DNA of 64,000 nt. Source: Bugulina stolonifera. Taxonomy: Eukaryota; Bryozoa; Gymnolaemata; Cheilostomatida; Bugulidae. The DNA lies in assembly GCA_935421135.1 (NCBI GenBank), contig OW285191.1:8751504-8815503 (forward strand), in the 5' to 3' direction. Below are positions 13,201 to 26,369 of the stretch, in pieces (positions within the stretch are counted from its first letter, which is position 1; every line of letters starts with the position of its first letter). The notes beneath the pieces are model-generated. The model saw only the letters and a list, made by a program, of their open reading frames with translations. It was not told the DNA's origin and did no database searches. A program made the translations under genes and the position numbers.

Positions 13201-14560
13201 TCTATAGTGTGAACCAGACTGCATGTCAGCTGAGCATATCCAATCCTTCTAGCCTGTTCGTATAATATGTAGGACGACTTCTGCTATCCTCTCATCTGCC
13301 ACCTTCTATCCCTCCCTCGGTTTTTCGTAAAGATATAGAATGCCAAAACAAATTCAGTAACAACGACTAAATAATACCATCGTGTGAACTTCCAGGGCAC
13401 AGGTAACCAATTTGTAAAATTTAGCAGGAAATAAAAAATATAAATACTGGTGCAAACCATACAGGTATCCAATATAGATGCAAACAATATTTGATAATTA
13501 ATTATATAATATTATTGTAGAGTAAACCTGCATAGAGTAGAATGATGTGGGGGTACAGCAGACCATGTAGCCTAAAATAAATTTCTTGCTGTTGAATTTT
13601 GGGCTGTCGTAGTCTTAGATCTGTGAGAATATTGTTTGACTGTAGTACCCCTGGCTAGTTACAGGATTTTCATATTTTACTTCTTGTAAGTTACAATATT
13701 CATCTACTTTTTCCAATTTAGATTTGGAAGTTTTATCCAGACAAAACTAAAAGAGTTGACCAGAATAATACAGGATTTTCACGAGTTTTGATGAAGTAGA
13801 GAGACCTTTGAGATGTTCGAATGTTTCAAAGCTTGGCTATCACAAATCGCACTGAATTTGATAAAAAAAACTGTGATTATGTGGTCCATGCATTATTCTT
13901 GTTTGAAGTTACAAAACCATCTCAACCTTTTCAAATCCATAAAATTTTTGAGAGAATGAGAAAGGGGATTTCTCATATTAATTCCACCAGTAATACATGT
14001 ATATATTATGTATATTGGCATAACATAATATCGTAAAAATACACTCGATATTTGCTACCAAGACAATCGGCCCTCCAATTTCTAGGTTTCATTTCTTCAA
14101 CCAAATTTTAAAATTTGAGAGACCCATTTGACAAAATTATTTTTATTGGTCACAGTAATATAGCGACATAACATATGTATAAAATAAAATACAAGTCATA
14201 TTGTATGTGCAGGTGTCCCCAAATACTTTTCACTGCCACCATATTTCTACAACATAAACAGTATTACCCCAACCATATTAATTCAACACTGTTAGTGATA
14301 AATGGAATTATAATGTTGTCTACCAGCTACATAGCATTAGAAGTAGTTTTGGCAGAATCAAACAATTTTCATCAAATTGTACAAATTTTTGAGAAATGCA
14401 CATGGCATCATTTTTGTGATGTCATCACATTGTATTACTTTCGTGAATAAATTTTAGTTTGCAGAATTTACTAAAAACGATCCAAGCATGAGTAAACAGC
14501 GCAGAAAGACCCAAACTTGAACACTCAAGTTCAGTGATGGAACACCGTAATAATCAGGTA
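10300..14560. other. Spacer B without a recognisable gene
   Basis: AT-rich DNA with many stop codons. Blocks at 10350-11200, 11640-12000, 12300-13010 and about 14070-14500 match 29430-33220 in unit C, but the matching follows non-coding DNA (insertions and deletions of any length, no frame conserved). No coding exon is supported. Confidence 0.6.
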
Positions 14561-14569
14561 ATACAAGTA

Positions 14570-14651
14570 AAGCAGCATTAGCAGCAGTATCAGCATCAAT
14601 AGCAGCAGTATCAGCAGCAGCATCAGCAGCAGCAGCAGCAGCAGCAGAAAG
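14570..14651. repeat. AGC-rich microsatellite
   Basis: Interrupted CAGCAG/AGCAGT array, purest at its right end (about eight uninterrupted CAG units). It is not inside any supported exon. Confidence 0.85.
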
Positions 14652-14764
14652 AGACATCTGAATGTAACGTATAACTGTTAAAATCATCTTCAGATACAGG
14701 ACTTGATTTTGGAAAGGTTTGTAGGCCTATGCAGATTATTGTTAAGGGTTGTTGGTATAGTTAA

Positions 14765-15012
14765 TAATATAATATCCGTGGCGCCAAACACAATTCTTTT
14801 AACGTGGCTGTCCAATAGCGGAGCTAGTCGAGAGGCCACCACGGCTCCTAGAGCTGGATATTATTATAGTTCGATATGGCGCAGAGGGAAAACCTTCTTC
14901 GGGACGAAAACCTCCAGGTCATTGGTGAGACTCGAACCCACGTCCTTGCAGATAACTTGCGTCATTGCTGCAAGACCAGAGAAACTAGCGCTAGACCACT
15001 CGGCCACCAACA
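14765..15012 (-). mobile_element. tRNA-derived SINE
   Basis: On the minus strand the head reads GGTGGCCGAGTGGTCTAGCG (RNA polymerase III A box, Leu/Ser-tRNA-like) and, about 50 nt later, GTGGGTTCGAGTCTCACC (B box). A non-tRNA body follows toward 14765. The head lacks a proper acceptor stem and has a disrupted anticodon region, so it is a SINE and not a functional tRNA gene. It is absent from unit C. Confidence 0.75.
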
Positions 15013-16048
15013 CCCATATGCACATACACTGTACTTATCTACCATAGTAATTGCTGGAACTACTATGTACATGTATATGTAAAATGTGAAATTGTACAGT
15101 TGATTTTGCCACGGAACTTTTAATTATTACTGTGCATATTATATTATTTGTGTGAATGAGAAATTGAGACAGTTTATGTCGATCTTGCACTTGCTAAAAT
15201 TCCTCTCATTTGAGATTATGAGCAGAGCATTATAGCATTTCTAGGGTTACGTAAAATGTAGTGTTGCTCCTCCTTGCTAATACACTGTACATGATTGTGA
15301 TACTGTTTCGTTGAGACCAGAATCTCAAGTATGCTAGGCAAGCTATGCATGGAATGAAAAAGGTTTCATTGTACTGTTTGTGGTCCACCAGAAGTAATAA
15401 TCAGCTCCTATGCTCTTGTATAAACCTTTTACTTTTATCACATGTTTATCTTAGATATTAGTTGAACTGACCTGGTGTTACAGTATTGTATCAGCTCAGA
15501 TGGTTTTCTATCAGTCTATATAAAAAGGGAATGCTGCTGGCAACCGGAATACCTATCACAATATTGAGGGTGGGTCTCACCCCTCCCTTAATGGTATTAC
15601 CATGTGAAGGCAGCCAATGCAAACTCTCATTATTTCATCATTTGATAATTTTCGAGGATTGCCTTGAAGCAGTCCTCTATAATAATTATAACGCTGAGAT
15701 GAGACACTGACTAGAGTCATTTTTAAAATTTCGCTGAAAGGTATACATAGTTGCATGTTCATCTCTTACTTTTATCTTTGTAGAAATATAGTAACAGGGT
15801 TTAACCAAGGAAAGGAAATCTATCAAATAGTTGATATCTGCACTGACTGAAGTACAACCCTCCGATTCGCCAGGTGAGTAAGGTACCACTTAGTCATACT
15901 ATGAGGGGAATTATCTCAAATTGAATGGAATTTGCTTGAACTTCCCACTAATTTGAAGTTGTCACCTCTTTATGAGTGTACCCACAGTAAGTATGCAATA
16001 CATTCTACAGAGAGAAGAAAACTTGTGGTTGTATTCCACTGCATAAAT

Positions 16049-16090
16049 ACGAGGGGCGATCGGTAAGTTCCAGGACTGGTGTTGCCAACT
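16049..16090. mobile_element. Possible mariner-type terminal repeat fragment
   Basis: Reads ACGAGGGGCGATCGGTAAGT followed by TCC, resembling the start of mariner-family inverted terminal repeats after a TA target. I found no matching opposite end or transposase frame, so this is at best a relic. Confidence 0.3.
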
Positions 16091-18297
16091 TAGTTGCAGT
16101 TGTCTTTTCTTGATGAAAAGTTACATGGTCATTGCTCTGCATGTTTTTAATTACCTTACAACAGCACTGCTTTCTAGTGGTGAAATTGTTCGTATAATGT
16201 GAGAACAGTAGAAGTCATAGACCTTTGATGTGGTGCTTGATTGAACTTTACTTCCATTGGGAAAAACTGATAGTTCACATCATTGAAATAAAATATGTTG
16301 TATTTTAATGAGTCGCACACTAACTGATATCCCTTTGTGGTAACACCATAACAGAGACTTTCTGTTAGAGAGAAAAACTGGTTTAGTTCCTGCAGTTCTA
16401 CTGGATTATTTCACCAATGGATATGGTTACATTCTATCTACTAGATGGTTCCCTTGTGGCAAAGGGACATCTAGAAAATGTCAACTCGAAACAGGACGTT
16501 CCACAACCTTCAATAGATGGATAATCAAACCATGCACATGTAAACTATCATCATCTTGTTCCCATTTATCAGATGGTATGTTAACAAAAGGTATTAGTTT
16601 GTGATTTCAGTCAGATTTGTTTCCATGAGGTCAAGGAATATAAAAGCAAACGACAACCCCTCAACCACCATTTGAGTTGTAAAGTGGATTGTGTTAGGGG
16701 GTTTGGCCATTTTTTTTTATATAATGATGTATTTTAGGCAAGGAAATTATTTGTGGGAGCTACAATCACTAAACACTGTACAATGTAAGTATGGTTGGAG
16801 AATATTGACTGCATTGCGTATTGTGTAATGGGCCAATTTTCTATGGCAGCCTTTTTCTCATGTAATAACTCTCTAGCCTGTCGTAGAAGGATACTGAGTA
16901 AGAGGGTAACTCTTCCTTCATTGCAACTTAATATCTACTTAAATAATAAATATATTATAATTATACGCTCAAACTATAATTAACTTCACTGTGAAATTTG
17001 ATACCTCTTAAGCAGGTTACTGTAGTTATACGAGGCTAGACACTGGATTTCCTGGGGACGTTAGTTGAAGCACTCATAGCATCTTGGAGATTGGATGAAA
17101 GAGAGAGGGCAACTTCTCAATAGTATTCTGTAAGTGTACTTTAGTAGATAATAATATTATATTTACCCACAAAGATGACAATGGGTAACGCCTTTGTTAA
17201 TTTTTGTGACTTCGAACAGCCTAAAGCACCGTAGCTATTATTTTCTGTCAGTTATATACCATAGTCTCAAACAGTCATCTATAGCCGAAATTATACAAAA
17301 TATAGCACATAGACATGTGCAGTTGTCAATGACATAATCAACACTGGTTGTTTGTTTCATTTGCAGGATAAAGTTGGAGTTGTCTTCTTTTTCTAACTGT
17401 TTAGTAGACTGTGAGATTGAGACTTGCTGACACCTTTACATTGTATTGACATTAGATGCAGGACAGTCATACATCAACGTTATTACTCTGATAATAATAT
17501 TGTAGTTCCAAGAAAGGTACGATGGAGGTATAACATGTAGTAGTACTTGGTGGTGAGTTTGGCTTGGGAACTAGAGATGCCAGGGGAGACAACTGCTGAG
17601 GTTATTGATTCATTAATTTTTGAATTTTGCATATTATTTTAATTTTACACAACTTGGCTTTTAAGTCTGAACTATTTCAATTTTTTATTTTCACCAATTA
17701 TTTTGCTTTTTAGTCTTAAAAATTACTTTGTATTATTATTATTATTTTGTTCTTTAAAATCTTCCTCTCTTCCTATGTAACCTAGTTCAATATAATATAA
17801 TCTATTCATACACATATTTTCCCTTAGTAGTAGGGTGGTATTGTACAGTATATTGACAATATTTTTAATTTAGTACCTGCCTACTTGGTAACAAGTACAA
17901 CACCACATCTGTCCACCCACTTGGTAGCAAGTACAACACCACATCTGTTAGATCAAGCTGGTCTGATTGTTAGAAGATGGACACTCAACTACCAAGTGTA
18001 TATCTTCTAATAATTCAGACAGTTTGGTCTCTTGTACTAACCATGTAAGTTTAGTATTTAATGTAAAGAGGAAGTTGTCTGCCTTGTGGTTCAGGACCAT
18101 CAGTTATGGGTGAACGATTATCGAATTTACTCTCTTTCATTATTCGATAATTTAATATTAATAAAAATGGTGTTGTACAGCACCTTGATACCGTATTATT
18201 ACAAACGCATTCCTTGTCCACCTGGTATCCAGAACAACACCACGTATTGTTCAGTAGACCAGGTTGTGTGAATTATTAGATGGTACTCACTTGGTAG

Positions 18298-19134
18298 CAG
18301 GGGCGGATCTGGCACAGTTTGAAGGGTTCTGCCAACAGGCCGGGGGTCCAGGGGGCTGCCTAGGCCCCTTGGCGGGGTCCGGGGCAGCGCCCCGGCCACC
18401 GAAACCATAATATGCTGAATTTTGCACTAAATTAAGCAAATTTATGCACACTTACACTTTGAATCAACATGTTCTTGTTACATAAATATTTGCTGCCCTA
18501 TGATGCAAATAAAATATTTTTATGTTAATATGTTATTCTAAATTATATTATCATTTTATAATTACATTGCATTATAGTAATCTATGACTGTGAATATGTA
18601 TGCCAAGCTTGTATGGAGTGCAGTGCAACTCACTCTCCTTCCTGTACTAAAGCATAATAAACATGAACATGGGTTACATGACTTTATATTTAGTGTTTGA
18701 TCAACAGAAATCTTAAAATACTGCATGCTTGATTTATTTGCCTCTTAGCTGACAAGAGTTGTCTTTCCATCTTTAATGTACATAAGGCAGTTTCCTTCTT
18801 GGCTTCTTGCACGTGATTTGGTTTCCTAGCAACATTACATTGTCCTTGACATTTTCATTCTAGCCTAAATAGTTTCCTGTAGGAAGCTTGTGTCTTATAT
18901 TATCTATTACTAATCTACTAATGTGGCTAGTTTACTACTATAACTGTAGCGAATCAAGCTCACAGATTAGTAATAGCTTTTCTGTGTTGGAAGATGAACT
19001 TGAGTAAGCCGTAAATACTTTATTTCATGATCAATTTGCAGCTAATTTTAGGAGAAATAATCAATTTGATTTTTTTATTGGAAATGAAGGGTCCCGCCAT
19101 GGCAGGGAGGGCGGGACCCCCAAATCCGCCCCTG
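18298..19134. mobile_element. Non-autonomous hAT-like transposon (837 bp)
   Basis: Inverted termini CAGGGGCGGATCTGG and CCAAATCCGCCCCTG are flanked by identical 8-bp direct repeats CTTGGTAG (18290-18297 and 19135-19142). CAGGG-type ends with 8-bp target duplications are typical of the hAT superfamily. GC-rich ends flank an AT-rich core and there is no transposase ORF. Unit C shows the uninterrupted site near 34315 (CACTTGGTCATTC), so insertion followed the B/C duplication. Confidence 0.9.
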
Positions 19135-19142
19135 CTTGGTAG

Positions 19143-20860
19143 TTCAGTGTTTATCTTCTAATAATTCATCCAGCTTGGTCTCATGTACTAATCATGTATT
19201 TCAGTGTTTTAGATTAGATACAGCTTCTACCTTCTACCAGATGGAAACTGGCTGAATCCATCTAGGTAAGATGTCAGCTAGAAGTTGTGGTTATCGTGAT
19301 TGTCATGTTTCTCAGAACCGATTAAGTAAAATAAAGAGATGTAGATTCAGGTGGGTGGTCTGTAAATCTCAGCTAATTAATTCTTTCATCATAATCTTAA
19401 GGATATTCAGTAAGAGAACACACGTTCTTTAGATAACTTAATAATCTGTAGACACTCAGTGTATTGGTATAGCCTATCGGAGAGCAAGTGCCATCATGAG
19501 TCCGGCAACAATGGTCGACAGCGAACGTACTTTAAGATACAAAAATAAAAGCCAGCTGGACTAAGGCTAACAAATTCTTTCTTTTACCATAATTTATAGT
19601 AGCAAAAGTTTCATTTATATACAATGTACATGTAATTGTATAATTATATTCTACAGTTTGATTGGCGCTTATTGGCTAACAGGCCCCGACCATATACATG
19701 TACATACACAAATGTCGGTGACTTTCTCTTATAAATAGAGTTCTGCATGTTGAAAGAATATGATATGTGAGATGAAATCAGGATATAGCAAATCCAGTCT
19801 CTAGTAGTAGACTCAGTGTATGTCTGCACAGTTTTGGACTAGTCATATTTTACTCTGAGACCATCTTGAGGTACAGCTACTACTAACTCGACTGTGTTGT
19901 TTGATGGACTATACTCTGGAATTCTGAGAAGACAACTTCTCATGCTTCTGTTTTGGCCAGGAACAAACTAATAAAAACAATCTCCAACTTCTCCTCTTCT
20001 GCATCTCTCTGTCTTCTACACCTTTAACTTTGAAATTCTGAAGAGTCCTCAACAAGTGGTTACAAGTAAAGCAGCCTTTTAAATGCTAGCGGATGGTTTA
20101 CTATTGCTAGTGCATTTCCTGTATGAACTAGGAACAGCTGTGTAGTGTAGAGCAAGTAGCCACACCAAACTACAATCAAAACTGGAAGATATGATCAGAG
20201 CACTTTTGCAGGGAATCAATAATTTTTTTTGAAATAATGCAAATTATACATATTTTCAACACCTTATTCTAACAAGAACTGCAAATAATAATGTAGATGT
20301 TTCGAAATATAGTATCGAAAAGTTGAATGATCGGAGATGATACTCTCAGGTCGTATATGAAAGTGTTGCTGAAAGTCTCTAATGTTGTAAAATGCGAAGA
20401 CTAGACAGATGCTGTCAGGGTAATTGAGTTGCCATATTTTAGGAGAAAGTGCAAGATCTCTATGGGATATTCAGTCATGTGGGAATAATTTAGTCCATAC
20501 TAACTTTACCAATGTTTTGATCAACTCTAGAGTATAAAAGTAAACCATGACAACCCAGTTAGTGCAAACTATAAAAATAAGATATGGAAAACTAATTATA
20601 AGAGTTAATTGTAATCCACCCACATGCCACAGTGGTGCTGTAATTAATCTTCCGCTTGTGAAATAATCTACACGTACGTCATGAGACAACCAACAACAGT
20701 ATTACTCAGATGTCTTCATAAATGTAAAAATAGTTTTCTTATTATATTTTTCATTTTCATAGAGTTGTCTTTCTGACATGTTCGGGGAAAAGAGTCCACA
20801 TGTGCTATGATGAGACTGAAATAGGTATATTCAACCATTTACACACTAGTCCTTCAAGAT
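19143..20860. other. Downstream flank of peroxidase B; no gene seen
   Basis: Low-complexity AT-rich DNA with no conserved reading frame and little counterpart in unit C. Similarity to unit C resumes around 20870 and 34350, where both carry TTTATTTTCCC-like sequence (AATAAA on the gene strand), a possible polyadenylation region about 370 bp beyond the stop codon. Confidence 0.4.
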
Positions 20861-21280
20861 GCACAACCTATTATTAGTCATTAGATATTATTTGTCAATG
20901 TTTTTATTTCCCAAATACAGTCCAGAGTCACCATAATAACAAAATAACAGAAAAACATTTTTACAACTTTATAAAATTTCAGGTTTTGGAAATTGAACAG
21001 AAAAGTTGGCGAGATTTTCTATCAAATACTGTATACATAATTATAACAGCACTAAACAAGCTTAACTCTCAATCAAAAATAAATATTTAAGAGAAATTGG
21101 CACAATGCGGAAAAATTGATATGAGTGAAAAGCTATTTTGAGTTTAAAAATATTTGTAAAATGTATTGAAGTGTCTAGTATGTAGGCATTTAATAGAGTA
21201 CCAGGTAAACGGGGTGTTCCGTTTCGTCAAATATCACAATTATTATAGCTAAGTAAATAAAACAACACGGCTCAACCAGA

Positions 21281-24200
21281 CTAATTGAATGTACTGCGTC
21301 GTGCTGGATCAAAGTCGGCAGTGTTGACCATCTTCACTGTTGCACTTGCATATGTTCTAAGGAAAACGTCATTATTGCCCGCAAATCTCCGTACCTATTA
21401 TAAGTACAAAACAAATGTTACATTTTGTGGTATTTCTCTTAAAATCTCTAATGAAACCTGCAAAAAAAACCTTGACAAATAATTATGTGAGTTATTACAA
21501 TATATCATCACTCGGGCCTGCCTTGGATAGGGTGTGTAACATAATAGAGAATTAGGAAATATAACTTACCAAGTCTGCTGTACCAGCCGGAGGACATCCT
21601 GTAGTAGTGGGACAGCTAGCTACTCCGGCAGCGTTTACTGTGAATTGGTGTAGAAGGCCCATATCAGCGTGTAACATCATCAGATCTACCCCACTCCGTG
21701 TCGTACCATTCCATTGGCTAGCCCTAAAACAGTGATAGGATGAGTCACAGTCTGAAAGTATTCCCAACTAAGCAGTAAACCAACGACTTAGATATAAAAA
21801 AATCATGGCACTGGGAAGTCGCACATTGGAAGTTTGAGCTGAATTTCGAAATTCTAGTAACAGATGTGTGAAATTTTTAATCTTACAGTTTTAGGCAACA
21901 AACGTTTATTAGATATGCAGTTAGAACATTGTTAACTTACCCTGCATTTTGTTGGTGTTCTTGTGTCCACTCTATATTGGTCATCGCTGTATAGTAGCCG
22001 CTGTCTAGAACAGTTGGACTCAGATCCCATGGACCATCAAATCCAGACACACCTGGATGTGCTCGACCCAGTGAGTGTGCACCTGTTTGGTCAAATAATG
22101 AATCTAATAATATTGAGAATTATGTATATATATAAATTATTGAATATAAATTATTGGATGTTACTAGAAGTAAAATATGTACATTGTGTGCGTACACAGT
22201 GCATGTATGTATGCAGCATAAACATGTATTTAGTTAGATCTAGATTATAGTTAGTACACACAAATTACAATTGTATTGCTCTTCAAGTGAGAATAACTCC
22301 AAATTATCAAGATTGAAAATGAATCTATCTGACTAACTCTATTAATATGGTGTAGTTGAATATTATCTACATACAGCGTGCATGTACACAGTAAAAATAG
22401 GGCGAGGTTTAAATACTACAGAACGAAAACCAAGTATAGGGAGGGAGAGAATCAAAATTTGTGCAACAATATTTCCAATGATTTACTATGTAATACAAGA
22501 AATAGATACGTACCCATAAGGGCGACCGTTTCATCTGTAGACAATCCAAATTTGTTCATGAGGAATGTTGTTGGGGCAGTTCTGTCTTCTCCCTTGGGAA
22601 AGGTAGCAGTAGTAGGAGGAGATTCAGGGTCTGGACAGGTGATCCTTCCAGAAGTAAAAGGTAGAACTAGAGAACAAGTTCCACCAGTGCATCCTCTGTT
22701 TCCTCTCACACCAGCTTTCGATGCCTCTAATGCACTTAGCACCGCAAAGTCAGCTAAGCTGAGAAAAGCACTCCATTTGGGGTAGAGGACATCCTTCAGA
22801 TGATTGTAGTGGGGAACAAGACCTGAATAAGATTGAGATAGTTTATAATTGGAATAATATAAACAACAATAATAACAATAATCCTAATTATCAGTAAAAA
22901 GAGTGTAATATATTATAATGTATTATGTTATGGAGTGCACATGTAACATTCATTTGATCAATAAAGGGATATGAGATGGAAATGTATTTGGTGCAGTGAA
23001 GACTCGGATACATAATAATCTAATGGTGCAAAGTTGTTCTTGTGACATAAAAAGTGGCCCAATTAGACGTTATATTATCATATTGGGATTTGCACTTTTG
23101 AAAGTCTAATATGTTACACAATATAACATTTAATTTAAAAAGGCACCAGAATCCCACATATTTAGTGAAATGCCCTTTGCTACTGCTAGCTACAACATCC
23201 TATAGAACTAGGGCTATGAACTGGAGCTAATACTGTGTGAATGTAAGGACTGTATTTATTGTGTATTAGTACTTGAAATATTTGGCACAGAAATTGGTAG
23301 AATCAAGGAGTAAGAATGGTACCAGATGTTTTTGGAAGTTGATGAATGCTAATCACGTAATAAATGTACCAGCTACCTGCTAGCAGTCTGTAGGAGGAAG
23401 TTATTTTATATTTAGCATATGATTAATACGGATTAATATTTTATGATTTTTACCTGCATGGTACCAACTAACAATTGACTGTGTCAAGCCAAAACCCTTA
23501 ACACTATTACATGTACAGTAGATACCAGACAACACTGGTAGATTGATTAACATCCATTTGAATTTTAAAGCACATTCAGTAGAAATAGTGCCAATTAAAA
23601 ATAACATCCATCTCAAGTGGTTTAACTGGCCTCCAATAAAAACGCCAAGACTTTGTTTGTTGGGTTAATCTGTGTAAGGCCGTGCTAGCGCAGAAGATTA
23701 AAGCTCTGAGCCGCCGGCAATTAATCACAAAATAAGGAAATGGAACTAGGGTTTTACTCACCAGCATTGGATGAATCCGCGAGATTAAGGCACCCATCGC
23801 ACTTGTCTAAGCACACATGGAATCCCATCTGTACGTATTTAGATATTCTGCTAGTCTGTAAAATCAAGGGATTAGCTATTTTTAGTCCACATCTCCTGGT
23901 ACAAAATCATTCAGCTTGATATTAGTGCAAATATAATATTTCGTGTTTTTTGATATCTTGTGGAGAAAGAATCTAGGTGGATAATATTATATGCATGTCA
24001 CATTGTACTGCTACTCATTCCAATATACACAGAACCGAACCAGTATTGAAATCAACGATTTTTAATTAATTGTGTCATTGCAATGTCAAAAAAAATTAAT
24101 TAATGCTATTACAATTATCAATATTGTTTCATGATGACAATAGCAATGAATTACATGGTTTATTATGCGAGTCAGAACTTTAATGAGAACGAAACGTTGA

Positions 24201-25112
24201 ATTTTTGTGCAACACTTCTTTGGCCTGGTTGTTACAGACGTACTACAATGTACATGTATACGTTGTGTTATTAACTTACGTCTTGGCTGAAAAATGTTGC
24301 AAGTTCTCGTGAGATGTTTGCAATGACTTCTCTTGTCAGTTGTGCAGCTGCTGCTCCCTCATCTGTGGGTGGTGATGCTGTGGCAGGTTGCCTGGTTGTT
24401 ACAGGTTGTTGGGTCGTTACAGGTTGTTGGGTCGTTACAGGTTGTTGGGTCGTTACAGGTTGTTGGGTGGTTCTTGGTTGTTGGGTGGTTCTTGGACGCC
24501 TGGTAGTTCTTGGGCGCCTAGTTCCTTTTTTTCCTTGAATCCTTTGGTTAAGATCATTTATCAGATCGGTAAATCCGGTTCGCTGACCCGTCCGACTTAC
24601 TCCTGGTTGAAAATTACTACCAACTCCGAGTCTTCTTAGATCATTTTCCAAGGCTGCGGCTCCTTCCCACCCGCTTCTTCTACTTGCCCCTCGGCCTTGT
24701 GCAGATGTGCATGAGATGTAAATGAGTGCAACAAGGCACATAGACACTGGAACCATCCTGTAACAATGAGTAGATGGTTATAATACTGTATGTCTAACCT
24801 GCGCTGTTTTGAAACTTGAGTATAGCTACTCTATGTAGGGAGCCAATGAAAGTGTGGGAGAGAGATTGTACATGTAAGTAACCAGTAACAAGTAACTAAT
24901 GTACAATATGTATTGTATTATATAATTGTTATGTGGAATAATTCAGTTTACATCAATATAATAATAGTTATAAGTCTACAGCATGTTGTAAGGTTGACTA
25001 AAAAAATCTACCTACAATACCTTCAAGTTTCATTATTCGAAATATTGCAATATTTATTTTAGCAATGCAAGCCCACAGATAAAACTTGTAAAATTATTTA
25101 CCTCAACTGCAT
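21281..25112 (-). CDS. Secreted plant-type haem peroxidase-like protein with mucin-like linker, gene B (7 exons)
   Basis: Exons on the minus strand: 25102-25112, 24280-24757, 23762-23855, 22514-22822, 21941-22082, 21570-21723, 21281-21394; all GT-AG, in phase, 433 aa. The first coding exon is only ATGCAGTTGAG and joins a hydrophobic signal peptide (V-S-M-C-L-V-A-L-I-Y-I). Residues about 25-120 are basic. Next comes a linker of TTQQPV hexapeptides, probably O-glycosylated, then the peroxidase domain from about residue 150. Key positions: Q172 at the distal-Arg site, distal H176, V177 at the usual Asp, GCDGCLN replaced by KCDGCLN, proximal H300 in MGAHSLGRAH, and D365 in LHADM. It is a recent duplicate of gene C. 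The final exon is 30 nt shorter than in C and lacks an acidic loop. Haem binding is plausible; catalysis is uncertain because the distal Arg is missing. Confidence 0.88.
24395..24505. repeat. 18-bp coding repeat (TTQQPV) in peroxidase B
   Basis: Tandem 18-bp units (plus strand ACAGGTTGTTGGGTCGTT) encode TTQQPV in frame, degenerating into TTQQPR and TTRRPR toward the N-terminal side. Gene C has a shorter irregular version (VTTQPP, VTTRQP) and gene A none, so the linker length is evolving by repeat slippage. Confidence 0.9.
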
Positions 25113-25184
25113 TCTTTGGTATTTTCCTATACTTCTTGTTTATTATCCTTGGTTCTGTCTTGTCTCTGTGGGATGTTAGAGAAA

Positions 25185-25240
25185 TATGAGGTAGCCTACC
25201 AGTTGTCTAATCTAATATACTCTGTTACTTGTGATGTCAT
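25185..25240 (-). promoter_or_regulatory. Candidate core promoter of peroxidase B
   Basis: On the minus strand a TGACATCA element (25232-25239, CRE/AP-1-like) precedes a TATA-like GTATATT (25214-25220). The first ATG follows about 100 nt later at 25112, leaving room for a short 5' UTR. The arrangement is unchanged upstream of gene C, but the copies are recent, so conservation alone proves little. Confidence 0.35.
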
Positions 25241-25959
25241 ATCCTAGGGTGGTATAGCTATAATGGCAATACCTTCTTCTCATTGGAATTAATTATATCA
25301 AATCCTTCCTCCGGAAAGTATGAATAGCATACTACCACGCCGTAGCATTACATATGGCTCCTGTCAGATTACCATGTGCGTGCTAGTAAATATATGTGAT
25401 TGATGTCTACATAATCTAAATAACGGATAGGCGAGTCTAAATAACGGGAAGGTGAATTGGCACCCACATCTTCGCATTAATCTAGGTAAAGGTTTGAAGG
25501 CTAATAATAATGAATCATATCTATTTCTGGAGACTGTGGAGTGGTACAGATTTCCACGACCATGTCTATTATTCTCTGACACACTTCAACAAACACTACT
25601 TAAATTAACATACAGATATAAATTGGTGTCGGGTTTCTATAATACGTACTAGTACTAATAAGTTCAAAACATCAAGATTAATTAATTAAGTCTTCTACTT
25701 AAAGCTGTTCTGTGTTTCATGGTAAGTGTAACTTATACCACTCAGAATAAGGAAGTGGGATCTAGGATGGTAGGCTGTCATCCTGTCAATGGTGACTGAA
25801 AGTGCACAGTTCTGCCAATTTGTGGGTGTGACCTCAAGGAGTTGACAGAATAACGCTACAGCAACTGGTCTCTTCTCACATCAAATGACACAAAAATCAG
25901 TGCCCACTCATGATATACACATTTGTAAAATACTTAAGCCTGCTGGAATAATATTGATA

Positions 25960-26365
25960 ACTAAACTGTACTCACATTTACTAGCTGAATAGGACAACTG
26001 GCAGTACATCATGAAACTGTTGTTAGTTAACCTTAACAGGATTCAATAGACTGTGGTAACTTCACAAGGACACCCAGTGCCCACAGTTATGCCCAAATAT
26101 CCTGCTGAGGATGCATGGGCCCCCAGCATTGCCCCCTCCCCCATGGTCTAATTACCAAAAGTCAGTCTGGATTTATTGGAACACTCCCATCAGTGGTAAG
26201 CTTCAAGTCAAATCAGCATAATTCCAGTATAGAGGAAAGGGAGAGGTGGTAGCAAAGAAGTTTGGATTTTCATTATCTCCAGGGACTACAGAACGAACAA
26301 TAACTGCAGAAAACTCTCCTATTCATGCAATAAGTTACAGTTTTAACAAGACAAGTGGTATATGA
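25960..26365. other. Junction between duplicated units; no gene seen
   Basis: Sequence between the upstream flank of peroxidase B and the start of unit C. It has no counterpart elsewhere in the window and no supported exon. Confidence 0.4.
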
Positions 26366-26369
26366 AGGT

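Larger units (their letters stand above)
6109..25950. repeat. Segmental duplication, unit B (spacer + peroxidase B + upstream region)
   Basis: Collinear blocks match unit C at 27142-39400: 6109-7040 with 27142-27860, 8870-9470 with 27890-28590, 9480-11200 with 28590-30680, 12300-13010 with 31220-31960, 17000-18290 with 33690-34320, then the gene itself and 25080-25720 with 38680-39370. Unit B is longer because of insertions at 7042-8831, about 14.7-15.0 kb, 18298-19134 and others. Boundaries are approximate and were judged by eye. Confidence 0.85.

Noticed and set aside
14930..15012. Functional tRNA gene
   Set aside because: A and B boxes are present but there is no acceptor-stem pairing or normal anticodon loop, and a SINE body follows.
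22378..22785. Plus-strand 135-aa ORF, with a similar one at 36096-36365
   Set aside because: Antisense shadow of peroxidase exon 4, which has the family motifs on the minus strand.
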